Origin: Collinsella sp. TM09-10AT
GTDB taxonomy: Bacteria; Actinomycetota; Coriobacteriia; Coriobacteriales; Coriobacteriaceae
Assembly (NCBI RefSeq): GCF_003436275.1
Contig: NZ_QSOP01000011.1
Span: forward strand, 12,882 to 76,881
Reading direction: 5' to 3'
DNA length: 64,000 bases
Each line of letters starts with the position of its first letter. The stretch's first letter is position 1. Positions 34,662-42,836 of the stretch are shown here, piece by piece. Under the pieces are notes generated by a model that did not search any database, had not been told where the DNA came from, and saw nothing but the letters and a program-made list of their open reading frames with translations. The translations under genes were made by a program, and so were the position numbers.

Positions 34662-34700
34662 AAACCACCACAAAGGTGCCTGTCCCCTTTGTGGTGGTTT
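34662..34700. repeat. Palindrome AAACCACCACAAAGG
   Basis: Perfect 15-bp arms (34662-34676 and 34686-34700) enclose a GGGACAG-type core. It closely resembles 35400-35436, so the two frame the hicAB pair. It also lies just past the hicB stop and can serve as its terminator. Confidence 0.75.
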
Positions 34701-34717
34701 TGGCCCATGCGTTAACG

Positions 34718-35047
34718 CTATAACGCCGCGGCGATTGCTTCGGTCACAAACTTATTGAGTGACTCGCCCTTCTTTGCCGCCGCCAGTGCTGCCTGCTTGT
34801 GAAGCTCGGAGCCTGTTCTCACATTGAACGAGCCCTTAAAAGCCCGCTCTGGTTCCTTGCCCTTTTCGGCACAAAACTCAAGGTAATCGTCGACGGCGTC
34901 GTGGAAGCATTGCTCCACTTCTTCAGCCGTGGAGCCTTCAAATACAATTGCGTCCCTAATGCCGGCGACCATACCTGTTAGTACATGCTGCTCGGCATCG
35001 AACTCGACTGGGGCGAAATAGCCCTTGTATGCCAAAACGTTACTCAT
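34718..35047 (-). CDS. hicB: HicB antitoxin
   Basis: 109 residues. The N-terminal partial RNase-H fold reads YKGYFAPVEFDAEQHVLTGMV. The C-terminal ribbon-helix-helix (KGSFNVRTGSELHKQAALAA, then SLNKFVTEAI) binds DNA. HicB blocks HicA and represses the operon. Start 35047 has GGAGG upstream and overlaps the hicA stop by 8 bases, so the two are translationally coupled. Confidence 0.92.
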   Translation of the reverse strand: MSNVLAYKGYFAPVEFDAEQHVLTGMVAGIRDAIVFEGSTAEEVEQCFHDAVDDYLEFCAEKGKEPERAFKGSFNVRTGSELHKQAALAAAKKGESLNKFVTEAIAAAL

Positions 35048-35303
35048 GACTGCCTCCGACATCCTGCAGAAATCGAACGATGTTTCGAATTGTCCCCGCT
35101 GTCAATTCGTCAGATGGATGAGGCGCGTGCATCACGAACATCCTGCCATCTGAGGGCCTGTAGAAGCGAATGCGCGATCCGGATGTCTTGCCTTTGCTGT
35201 CCATTTCAAAGCCATATGAGGCCATGACTTTTAAAAAATCGGCATACCGATACGTCGAAGGGCAGCTAAACAGTTGGGCGATGAGTTTATCGGCTCGAGT
35301 CAT
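35040..35303 (-). CDS. hicA: HicA mRNA-interferase toxin
   Basis: 87 residues with the dsRNA-binding-like HicA fold. It has GSRIRFYRPSDGRMF, then HAPHPSDELTAGTIRNIV. The usual GSHxxF His is Arg here, while the HAPHP His residues are kept, as in one known HicA branch. It would cleave mRNA when HicB is degraded. It is the first gene of the pair, with a palindromic operator 15 bases upstream. Confidence 0.88.
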   Translation of the reverse strand: MTRADKLIAQLFSCPSTYRYADFLKVMASYGFEMDSKGKTSGSRIRFYRPSDGRMFVMHAPHPSDELTAGTIRNIVRFLQDVGGSHE

Positions 35304-35317
35304 CCCGCCTCACATTC

Positions 35318-35338
35318 TGCAACTATATTCTAGTTGCA
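35318..35338. promoter_or_regulatory. hicAB operator palindrome
   Basis: TGCAACTA-TATTC-TAGTTGCA is a perfect 8+8 palindrome 15 bases before the hicA start, suited to a dimeric ribbon-helix-helix protein such as HicB. Further upstream, GAACAAGTGTTC (about 35387-35398) is another near-palindrome. Confidence 0.65.
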
Positions 35339-35399
35339 ATTTAGATCCGATGCAATCACCCATACTATAGAACATGTGTACGTATAGAACAAGTGTTCG

Positions 35400-35436
35400 A
35401 ACCACTACAAAGGGGCCTGTCCCCTTTGTAGTGGTT
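35400..35436. repeat. Palindrome AACCACTACAAAGGGG
   Basis: Perfect 16-bp arms (35400-35415 and 35421-35436) with a CCTGT loop and trailing TTTT. It ends 13 bases from the M16 protease stop and may terminate that gene on the minus strand. Confidence 0.75.
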
Positions 35437-35449
35437 TTGCTTGCTGTGG

Positions 35450-38400
35450 TTAGCCCATCAGGTCGACTACGTTAAAGCCGGCGTTGCTCTTGGCGATGAC
35501 GTCGCGGCCGCCAAAGACGCAGGTGGGCGACTCGGCTGCGATGCGCGTCACATCGGCGCCGAGCGAGCGCAGCTCACCGGGCGTGGCGGCGAGCATCTGG
35601 GCGCGACGCTCCTCGCGCGCATGCGGATCGAGCCCGGCCAGGTAGGTCGTGTTGCGGCGCTTGGTGAGCGCGTGCGGCTTTACCGGCGCGTCCATGCCGC
35701 TCACGCAGCTCACGATAAAGCCCTCAAAGGCGGCCTCGTCGGGCTCAAAGCTGCCAAGCCATGCACCCGCGCGCTCCACGCGCTCAATCGAAGGATCGAT
35801 CGCCGGGTCGCGGTAGGTGTAGAACGCCGTCTGGCGCTCGCCGGCCGCGCGGAATCCGCAGCCGTACGCACCGCCCTTCACGCGGATCTCGTTCCACAGG
35901 TAGTCGTAGGAGAGCGCGTTGGCAGCCACGGCCCAAGCGCCTGTCACGTCGAGCCCCAAGCGACGCGGGTCGCACGCACGCGCGGCAAAGCAGATGTCGC
36001 TGGGGATCACGAAAGCCTCGTGGCGGTCGCGCGGCTCCGGCACCACGAGCGCGTCGCGGCCGGCACCGTCGCCCGCACCCAGCCCCAGGTCGCCCGCGGC
36101 ATCCCAGTACGTGTCAAAGTCCTCGTCGCTGCCGGTAAAGCTCGCCATGCAGCCATCGGCCACAAAGATACGCTCCGCCAGCTCGGCAAGCTTGGTGCGC
36201 AGGTCGTCCAGGCGCTCGTCAAAGTGGTCGAGCAGATCGCGCAGGAACAGGTAGAAGTCCACGCCCGAGAGCTGCTCACGAACCACGGCCGAAGGCGAGC
36301 TGTAGCTCATCGCGCGACCGAGCGCCGCCGAGTGGCCGTTGTTGATAAAGCCCTGCTCAAGCCCAATGCGAATCTGCGTGAGCACGTCGCGCACGCGGTC
36401 GGCGTCGGCGTCTGCCAAAAGCGTGCTCGACCATACCTCGCGTGGCAGACTCGCCAGCGCATCGATCTTCTCGGACAGGGCGCCGGCGCTCACCAGCAGG
36501 TAGGGGCGCACGCCGTCCACGTCGGGATGGGTCATGACTTCGGTCGTAAAGCTCAAAAAGCCGAGCTTGCCAGCGATCAAGTTGTCGAGTTCCTCGGCCG
36601 AGTGCTCGCTCGTGGGCAGCTGTTTGAGCAGGCGGCAGAGCAGCGTCACATAGGGCAGGTCCTCAAACGCGACGCAGCTCAGGTCGAAATACTGCATGGC
36701 GTAGGCCAAACGGTTGGTGGGGATGCCGTGGCGCAGGCAGGGGATGGGCGCGGTCGTGTCTACGACCAACGGCGGCTCGGGGCGCGCCTCGCCAATGTCG
36801 GACACGCGCAGGCGCGGCAGCGTGGCCTTGGCCTCGGGCGTGTCCTCGGCTTCCTGCGCGGCACGCAGCGCGGCCGTGCGCTCGACCACGTCGGCCAGCT
36901 CGGAATCGGTCATGGCGTCGCGCTTGGCTGCCAGCTCGGCGGCCTCGGCACCCTCCGAACCCTCGGCGGCGTCCACCGGCACCAGCTCAACCAGTGCCAT
37001 GTGATCGTTCTGCAGCACCAGCTCGCGCAGCAGGTCCTCAAAGTAGCTGCCGTCCAGGTCGCCGCGCAGCTCCTCATACACCGGGCCGTACTTGAGCGCC
37101 AGCGTCGCGGCGTCGTCATCGTAGAGCCAGGTGCTCAGCGCGTCGCACGCAATGGCCACGCCGTCGGCGATACCGTAGTCGCGCTGGCGCAGGTCGTATT
37201 CGTTGCTGCTGATGATGGCCTCCAGGCGCTCGCGCGGAACGCCGTGCTCGCACAGGTCGCGGCAGGCGTCCTGGAACACGCGGCGCAGCTCGCGCGCCAC
37301 GCCGGGCTGCGCGTTTTGCAGCATGATGAGCTCGTAGGGCTGCAGGCTCTCGGCTGCGGTATGGCTCACCACATTGCCGCCCAGGCCGGCGGCCAGAATG
37401 GCCTTCTTAACCGGCGCTTCGTTGGAGCCCAGCAGCGCCTCGAACAGGATGTCCGCGGCGATCGTGCGCTTGCGGTCGAGTGCGCTGCCCAGCACAAGGC
37501 CCAGGCCCACCAGGGCGTTTTCGGGCGTGGTGGCCATCTCGACGCGCTTATACTCGCAGGTCACGGGTGTCTGCACGACCAGCGGATTGGGCGCCAGCGC
37601 AGACGGGTCCTCGCCGGCGGCGACGGCTGCGTCCATGCGGCGGCTCGCGGCACTCGGCTGCGACAGATAGCGCTCGTCCAAAAAGGCCAGTGCGCGGTCC
37701 ACGTCCAGGTCGCCGTAGAGCGTGATGTAGGAGTTGGAAGGGTTGTAGTGGCGTGCGTGCGTGTCCAGGAACTGCTCGTAGGTGAGCGCCGGGATCACGC
37801 GCGGGTCGCCGCCGCTCTCGTGCGCATAGGCGGTGTCGGGATAGAGCGCGGCGTTGACGGCGTCGTCCAGCACGCTCATGGGGTCGGACAGCGCGCCCTT
37901 CATCTCGTTGAACACCACGCCGTTATAGCGCAGCGTGCCCTCGCGCAGGCTCGCGGAGCTGTCGCCGCCCTCGCCCTCGACGCTCTCCGGTAGGTCCAGC
38001 TCGTAGTGCCAGCCTTCCTGCTCAAAAATGGTGGGTTTGGTATAGATGGCCGGGTTGAACACCGCGTCCAGGTACACGTCCATCAGGTTGTACAGATCCT
38101 GCTCGTTGGTGGTGGCAACGGGGTAGATGGTCTTGTCGGGGTAGGTCATGGCGTTGAGGAACGTCTGCATGGAGCTCTTGATCAGGTCGACAAACGGCTC
38201 CTTGACGGGGAATTTGGCCGATCCGCACAGCACCGAGTGCTCAAGAATATGGAACACGCCGGTGGAATCGGCCGGCGGCGTCTTAAAGCCAATGGCAAAG
38301 GCCTTGTTCTCGTCATCGCACGCCAGGTACAGCAGGCGAGCGCCCGAGGCGGTGTGGCGCAGCACGTAGGCGTCCGAGTCGAGCTCGGGCACGGTCTCGC

Positions 38401-38488
38401 AGCGCTCGACGGCAAAGCCGTGGCAGGTGGTGCCGGGCACCAGCAGCGCGGCGGCAGCGGCGCGCGGGTCGGTTGAGGTAGTGGACAT
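35450..38488 (-). CDS. M16C (presequence-protease/insulinase-type) metallopeptidase
   Basis: 1012 residues, the two-lobe, four-domain length of PreP-type proteases. The inverted zinc motif HILEH occupies 80-84; a distal Glu lies in FNEMKGALSDPMS. The second half is catalytically inert, as usual. Such enzymes form a closed chamber that degrades short peptides. No signal peptide is seen, so it probably acts in the cytoplasm. Start 38488 has AAAGGAGA upstream. Confidence 0.92.
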   Translation of the reverse strand: MSTTSTDPRAAAAALLVPGTTCHGFAVERCETVPELDSDAYVLRHTASGARLLYLACDDENKAFAIGFKTPPADSTGVFHILEHSVLCGSAKFPVKEPFVDLIKSSMQTFLNAMTYPDKTIYPVATTNEQDLYNLMDVYLDAVFNPAIYTKPTIFEQEGWHYELDLPESVEGEGGDSSASLREGTLRYNGVVFNEMKGALSDPMSVLDDAVNAALYPDTAYAHESGGDPRVIPALTYEQFLDTHARHYNPSNSYITLYGDLDVDRALAFLDERYLSQPSAASRRMDAAVAAGEDPSALAPNPLVVQTPVTCEYKRVEMATTPENALVGLGLVLGSALDRKRTIAADILFEALLGSNEAPVKKAILAAGLGGNVVSHTAAESLQPYELIMLQNAQPGVARELRRVFQDACRDLCEHGVPRERLEAIISSNEYDLRQRDYGIADGVAIACDALSTWLYDDDAATLALKYGPVYEELRGDLDGSYFEDLLRELVLQNDHMALVELVPVDAAEGSEGAEAAELAAKRDAMTDSELADVVERTAALRAAQEAEDTPEAKATLPRLRVSDIGEARPEPPLVVDTTAPIPCLRHGIPTNRLAYAMQYFDLSCVAFEDLPYVTLLCRLLKQLPTSEHSAEELDNLIAGKLGFLSFTTEVMTHPDVDGVRPYLLVSAGALSEKIDALASLPREVWSSTLLADADADRVRDVLTQIRIGLEQGFINNGHSAALGRAMSYSSPSAVVREQLSGVDFYLFLRDLLDHFDERLDDLRTKLAELAERIFVADGCMASFTGSDEDFDTYWDAAGDLGLGAGDGAGRDALVVPEPRDRHEAFVIPSDICFAARACDPRRLGLDVTGAWAVAANALSYDYLWNEIRVKGGAYGCGFRAAGERQTAFYTYRDPAIDPSIERVERAGAWLGSFEPDEAAFEGFIVSCVSGMDAPVKPHALTKRRNTTYLAGLDPHAREERRAQMLAATPGELRSLGADVTRIAAESPTCVFGGRDVIAKSNAGFNVVDLMG

Positions 38489-38575
38489 ATGCAGTCTCCT
38501 TTGACGCCCCAACGGGGGCGAATCGAGTCGAATCCTCGAGAGTATACCCATATGGGGCCTTCGACCAATCTGCCG

Positions 38576-38674
38576 CACGAGCGTGGAAATTCGGACGCCC
38601 GCCAAATGACAGTGGATTTTCGGACGAAATCGGCCGTCAAAAGCTCAAAAACCGTCCAAATATCCACGCTCGTG
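38576..38674. repeat. GAGCGTGGA repeat cluster 3
   Basis: CACGAGCGTGGAAATTCGGAC (38576-38596, 21 bases by position) pairs with 38654-38674, with a second unit AGTGGATTTTCGGAC between. The 70 bases after it, with GTGTCTCTCACCTCA and ACGACGAGGGATGACTGAG, resemble 43800-43880. The 459 bases between the protease and regulator 4 contain no gene I can support. Confidence 0.7.
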
Positions 38675-38947
38675 CGTCAACTACGTGTCTCTCACCTCAC
38701 ATTCATTTCTACGACGAGGGATGACTGAGAGACAGACAGAAGATAAAAATCAATCGGCTTATCGGATGCATATACCGCCATCAGATTGAAGCTGTATGCG
38801 GAAATGGATGGACTCTACACCGCTTACGCAAAATAACCCCTCGTTTGCTGAAACATTATAGGAAATGGCGTGGAGTGCTAAAAAGTTCTAATACAATATA
38901 AGTCATTTATCTATAAGCTGCTGATTCCTTGTAAAGGTATGGTTGAT

Positions 38948-39652
38948 ATGGTTGAGGCAAATAGCGTTATCCCCCTGTACAAACAGATTGTTCGTGCGCT
39001 TTCTGATTCAATCGCCAACGGCACGTACCGCCCGGGAGATAAGCTTCCGACCGAGGCGGAGCTGATCGAGCAATTTGGCGTGAGCCGAATAACGGTTCGC
39101 TCCGCAATTAAAGAAATGGAAGATGCTGGGCTTGTTGAGAGGGCCCGCGGCAAGGGCACGTTCGTTTCGTCGGACACGCAGATGTATGCCGCGGACGACC
39201 GTGAGAGCTTTACCCATTCGTGCCAGCTTGCGGGCAAACAGGCGTCTACCAGGGTTCTCGAAATGGGCTGGGACTTCCCAAGTCTGCGAGACGCGAAGTT
39301 CCTGGGCGTAGACGATACCCAAAAGGTATTGCGAAGCCGTCGTCTGCGCCTTGTGGATGGCAAGCCCACGATGCTGGAAACCAATAGCTATTCCGCTGCG
39401 CTTTCTTTTTTGGAGCATGAGTCCCTCGATGATTCGCTGATGGCGGTACTCGATCGCCAGGGGATCAAGATGGGTCCCAACACGCGTACGCTCGAGGTCT
39501 GCTATGCGAGCGAGCTCGAGGCGGCATACCTTAACGTGGAGCTGGACTCTTCGCTGCTTCTGTTTGTCGATAGACGTTATGCCCCAAGTGGCGAGCCGCT
39601 TTTCATCTCCCGTCAGGTGTACTGCACCGAGCGACTGAAGTTCTATTTGTAA
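38948..39652 (+). CDS. GntR-family (HutC/UTRA) regulator of PTS system B
   Basis: 234 residues: winged helix (KLPTEAELIEQFGVSRITVRSAIKEM), hinge RARGKGTFV and UTRA domain ending PLFISRQVYCTERLKFYL. I chose ATG 38948 because AAAGG lies 10 bases before it; ATG 38939 is almost on top of that site. It begins PTS module B, with IIA 135 bases downstream. ACAATATA-type sequences occur before both this gene (near 38892) and IIA (near 39755), a weak candidate operator. Confidence 0.85.
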   Translation: MVEANSVIPLYKQIVRALSDSIANGTYRPGDKLPTEAELIEQFGVSRITVRSAIKEMEDAGLVERARGKGTFVSSDTQMYAADDRESFTHSCQLAGKQASTRVLEMGWDFPSLRDAKFLGVDDTQKVLRSRRLRLVDGKPTMLETNSYSAALSFLEHESLDDSLMAVLDRQGIKMGPNTRTLEVCYASELEAAYLNVELDSSLLLFVDRRYAPSGEPLFISRQVYCTERLKFYL

Positions 39653-39663
39653 ATTAGAGATAG

Positions 39664-39685
39664 ATTGGTCGATTTACCGACCAAT
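39664..39685. promoter_or_regulatory. Inverted repeat ATTGGTCG/CGACCAAT
   Basis: A perfect 8-bp inverted repeat with a 6-base loop, 11 bases after the regulator stop. No T-run follows, so it may be an operator or a weak terminator. Confidence 0.4.
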
Positions 39686-39732
39686 TGTTACCGTTCGCGG
39701 ATTTGGAAAATAGACACACCACGTAGGGTAGA

Positions 39733-39763
39733 TTGCTAATATACTTTGTTATGACAATATAGT
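39733..39763 (+). promoter_or_regulatory. Candidate promoter of the IIA gene, system B
   Basis: TTGCTA (39733-39738) and TATAGT (39758-39763), 19 bases apart, end 24 bases before the IIA start codon. Spacing is longer than ideal, so this is tentative. Confidence 0.35.
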
Positions 39764-39787
39764 ACGTCCTATTGGTATTGGAGAACT

Positions 39788-40207
39788 ATGAATAAGATAT
39801 TGCTAGCGAGTCATGGTTATCTCGCCCAAGGCATGAAAAGCTCTCTGGAGATTCTGATGGGCACCAACGACCGAATCGAGTGCCTGTGCGCCTATGTCGA
39901 TGACGATTCAAGGGACGTCGCGGCGTTGATTGATGCATGGATGGAGACGAGGGACCCTGCCGACTCTTGGTTTGTCGTGACTGACATCTTTGGCGGCTCT
40001 GTAAACAACGAATTCATTCAGAGGCAGACTGCCGGATCGTTTACGTTGATCGCCGGAATGAACTTGCCGCTGCTGGTGGAAATGGTTACACAGCTGGACT
40101 CTCTGGATGCGGACAAGGCCAAAGCCGCGGTCGAGGGATCGCGTTCGTTTATTCAGCTTTGCGAGGCGGCGGACATGCTTGCCGGCGCCGAGGAAGAAGA
40201 TTTCTAG
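39788..40207 (+). CDS. PTS mannose-family IIA (system B)
   Basis: 139 residues, IIA only. Phosphorylated His9 lies in LLASHGY; VVTDIFGGSVNNEF is the conserved second block. It is separate from IIB here, unlike system A. The protein ends AGAEEEDF. GGAG precedes the start. Confidence 0.9.
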   Translation: MNKILLASHGYLAQGMKSSLEILMGTNDRIECLCAYVDDDSRDVAALIDAWMETRDPADSWFVVTDIFGGSVNNEFIQRQTAGSFTLIAGMNLPLLVEMVTQLDSLDADKAKAAVEGSRSFIQLCEAADMLAGAEEEDF

Positions 40208-40278
40208 TTAGTTCTGGTTCGAGCCCTAGCTAGGGGTCGCACCTGTCATTCCCTTTATCACGTGCGGAGATGATAACG

Positions 40279-40752
40279 ATGATTAAGCTTACGAGAGTTG
40301 ATTACCGACTGATTCACGGCCAAGTTGCCATGTCCTGGACTCACGCTTTGGATGTAGATTGCATTCTGCTCGCCAGCGATGCTGTGGCAAAAGACGACAT
40401 GAGGAAGGCGGCCTTGAGGCTCGCCCGCCCCAGCGGCGTTAAACTCGTCATCAAGGATGTTGACGCTGCTATCGAGGCGCTCAACAGCGGCGTTACCGAC
40501 AAGTATTCGCTGTTTATCATCACTGAGACGATTGAAGATGTCTATCGTCTCGCTAAGGGTTGCAAAGACATCAAAGAGATCAATCTGGGCGGAACCCGAA
40601 AGACCCCTGAGACCACGCTTCATCCGACCCCTGCGATCTTTGCGACCGAGAAAGATGCCGAGCATATCCAAGAGCTCCTGGGCGATGGCGTGGCCATCGA
40701 AATCCGTCAGGTTCCCAATGACGCTAAGGTGTTTGCCAAGGACGTTTTCTAG
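40279..40752 (+). CDS. PTS mannose-family IIB (system B)
   Basis: 157 residues with phosphorylated His13 in VDYRLIHGQVAMSW. KEINLGGTRKTP is the conserved loop of this family. ATG 40279 is chosen because GCGGAG is about 9 bases upstream; ATG 40270 directly abuts that site. A terminator follows, which separates IIA-IIB from the deglycase and IIC-IID genes. Confidence 0.9.
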   Translation: MIKLTRVDYRLIHGQVAMSWTHALDVDCILLASDAVAKDDMRKAALRLARPSGVKLVIKDVDAAIEALNSGVTDKYSLFIITETIEDVYRLAKGCKDIKEINLGGTRKTPETTLHPTPAIFATEKDAEHIQELLGDGVAIEIRQVPNDAKVFAKDVF

Positions 40753-40803
40753 CCGGAAACACGTTGATGCTCGGCATTTATTGAACCAATGCTCTATGCC
40801 TAT

Positions 40804-40837
40804 GCCCGTCGATCATTTGATCGGCGGGCTTTTTATT
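40804..40837 (+). terminator. Terminator after IIB (system B)
   Basis: Stem GCCCGTCGATCA/TGATCGGCGGGC with a 2-base tip and TTTTTATT tail. Confidence 0.8.
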
Positions 40838-40868
40838 AAAGAAAAATCAAAAAAAACTGAAATAGTTC

Positions 40869-40896
40869 TTGCATAGTTAGTTATATAAAGTATTAT
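40869..40896 (+). promoter_or_regulatory. Promoter of deglycase 4
   Basis: TTGCAT (40869-40874) and TATTAT (40891-40896) are 16 bases apart. A TATAACGTC element (40894-40902) overlaps the -10 end and contains the TATAACG half-site also seen before EamA and PTS A. Cross-regulation is possible. Confidence 0.5.
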
Positions 40897-40946
40897 AACG
40901 TCATGGGATGAATGAAGGGTTCATCCAAGTGAGTTAGGAGTAAGGG

Positions 40947-41981
40947 ATGTTCAATTTCGATGAGCCTCGTTACGAGAAGGTTGTGAGCGATGCCCTCGCT
41001 CTCCGTCCTCAGATTGAGGCTGCCGTGGACGAGGTCTGCGAGCAGGGTTATTCCAACATCTTCTTCATCGGCTGCGGTGGCACCTGGGCCCACACGCTCC
41101 CGATGAAGTATTGGGTCGAGACCACCACGGCCGACGTCGATGTCCACTGCGAGATCGCCGCAGAGTTCCTCGCCTGCCCGCCCAAGACCTTCAACAAGGA
41201 TTCTGTCTGCGTCTTCTCCACCCGTACCGGCACCACCCCCGAGATCATTGAGGCTGCCAAGTTCTGCCAGGAGCAGGGCGCCCGCACGCTGATGTATGTC
41301 TCCAACGACAACACCCCGGCCACCGAGTACGCCGATTACAAGTTCTTCAGCTTCGCCGAGGACGACGTTCTGTGCGAGGCCATCTACACCTACCAGATCA
41401 CGCTGGTCGCCCGCTTCCTCAAGAACGCCGGCGCCTTCCCCAAGTACGACACCTTCATGGAAGAGTTCGGCAACATCGCTCCGTACCTCATCAAGGCCAA
41501 GGACGCCCAGGACGAGCGCTGCGCCGCCATGGCCGAGGACTTCAAGGACACCGATTACCACATGGTGATTGGCTCCGGCATGCTCTGGGGTGAGGCCTAC
41601 GACTACGCCATGTGCATCCTCGAGGAGATGCAGTGGATCAAGACCAAGTCCATCCACGCCGCCGAGTTCTTCCACGGCACCATCGAGCTGTGCGAGGAAG
41701 GCACGAGCCTCATCATGCTCTACGGCGAGGACGACACCCGTAAGCTCATGGACCGCGTGGACAACTTCACTCACATGCTCGCCGACGAGAAGGGCGTCAA
41801 CGTCCGCGTGAACAAGTTTGACACCGCCGAGGTCGAGCTGCCGTTCAGCGACCCCGAGTTCCGCAAGATCGTCTCCCCGATGGTCACCTACACCATCACC
41901 GAGCGTCTGAGCTGCCATCTCGAGCACGTCCGTAACCACCCGCTCACCACGCGTCGTTACTATCACCAGATGAACTACTAA
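40947..41981 (+). CDS. SIS-domain sugar-amine 6-phosphate deglycase, paralogue 4
   Basis: 344 residues, the longest of the four. SIS halves begin at IFFIGCGGTWAH and HMVIGSGMLWG. Glu227 and His243 keep the E-x15-H spacing, but the motif is AAEFFHGTIEL: Pro after HG is replaced by Thr, and SGE by AAE. The end is TRRYYHQMNY. Placed between IIB and IIC of system B, it should act on the product of that PTS. The motif changes hint at a different amine or sugar. Codon bias is strong. Confidence 0.8.
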   Translation: MFNFDEPRYEKVVSDALALRPQIEAAVDEVCEQGYSNIFFIGCGGTWAHTLPMKYWVETTTADVDVHCEIAAEFLACPPKTFNKDSVCVFSTRTGTTPEIIEAAKFCQEQGARTLMYVSNDNTPATEYADYKFFSFAEDDVLCEAIYTYQITLVARFLKNAGAFPKYDTFMEEFGNIAPYLIKAKDAQDERCAAMAEDFKDTDYHMVIGSGMLWGEAYDYAMCILEEMQWIKTKSIHAAEFFHGTIELCEEGTSLIMLYGEDDTRKLMDRVDNFTHMLADEKGVNVRVNKFDTAEVELPFSDPEFRKIVSPMVTYTITERLSCHLEHVRNHPLTTRRYYHQMNY

Positions 41982-42002
41982 TCCTCTCAAATTGCTGCGG
42001 TT

Positions 42003-42041
42003 GTCTGCAGGCGAGCTGCGCAGAATGCCTCGCCTGCAGAC
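42003..42041 (+). promoter_or_regulatory. Hairpin between deglycase 4 and IIC
   Basis: A perfect 13-bp stem (GTCTGCAGGCGAG/CTCGCCTGCAGAC) with a 13-base loop lies 21 bases after the deglycase stop and 21 before the IIC start. Only CTGTTTCT follows, so it is more likely a partial terminator or mRNA processing/stability hairpin than a full stop. Confidence 0.55.
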
Positions 42042-42062
42042 CTGTTTCTGGGGTTGATCGAA

Positions 42063-42836
42063 ATGGTTGTCCAGTATCTTCTAGTTGCACTGGTCGCATT
42101 TATTGCGTCCATGGACGAGCAATTATTTGGCATTACGATGCTTGGTCGTCCGCTGTTTACGAGCCTGTTTGTCGGCTTGATCCTTGGCGATGTCCAGCAG
42201 GGCGTTATCGTCGGCGCTGCTTTGGAGTCCATGTTCATGGGCGCCATCATGGTCGGCGCGGCGGTTCCTCCCGAGGTCTATGCCTCCGGCGTGCTTGGCT
42301 GCGCGTTTGCCGTCATTACGGGTACGGGCACGGCAACTGCCGTCGCGCTCGCCCTTCCCGTCTCCGTCTTCCTTCAGGTGTGGCGCAACTTCTGCTACGC
42401 CGTTCCGGGTGCCTTTGCCTGCAAGAAGATTGAGACCGCTCTGGCAAATCGCGATCTTGCCAAGGCGAATCTGTACCATCTGACCATCGTGCCGCTGTCG
42501 ATTGGCATTCCGTCTGCACTGCTGGTGTTTGGCTCGCTGTTCTTTGGTGCCGACCTTATCAACAATGCGCTCAACGCGATTCCGCAGTTTGTGATGGACG
42601 GCCTCAACGTTGCGTCCGGCGTCATGGTCTGCATCGGCTTCGCTCTTCTTATCAGGACCATGGGCGATAACAAGCTCCTTCCCTGGCTGTTCCTGGGCTT
42701 CATTATGGTCATCTACCTCAAGATGGACGTGGTCGGCGTCGCCGCAGCTGCCATTTGCGTCGCGCTGCTCCTGGCCTTCCGCGAGGGCTCGTCCGGTCCG
42801 CAGACGGTTGCTGCAGATGAAGAGGAGGACTTCTAA
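42063..42836 (+). CDS. PTS mannose-family IIC permease (system B)
   Basis: 257 residues. It opens VQYLLVALVAFIASMDEQLFG, with LILGDVQQGVIVGAALESMF and VGAAVPPEV as IIC signatures. The opening DEQLFG differs from WDSRLLG of system A, so the two permeases are clearly distinct. ATG 42063 is preferred over TTG 42054. The stop overlaps the IID start by one base. Confidence 0.9.
   Translation: MVVQYLLVALVAFIASMDEQLFGITMLGRPLFTSLFVGLILGDVQQGVIVGAALESMFMGAIMVGAAVPPEVYASGVLGCAFAVITGTGTATAVALALPVSVFLQVWRNFCYAVPGAFACKKIETALANRDLAKANLYHLTIVPLSIGIPSALLVFGSLFFGADLINNALNAIPQFVMDGLNVASGVMVCIGFALLIRTMGDNKLLPWLFLGFIMVIYLKMDVVGVAAAAICVALLLAFREGSSGPQTVAADEEEDF

Noticed and set aside
35441..37993. 850-codon plus-strand frame opposite the M16 protease
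   Set aside because: The minus-strand protein has the HILEH site and full family length. The plus-strand product is low-complexity Ala/Val/Arg/Gln.
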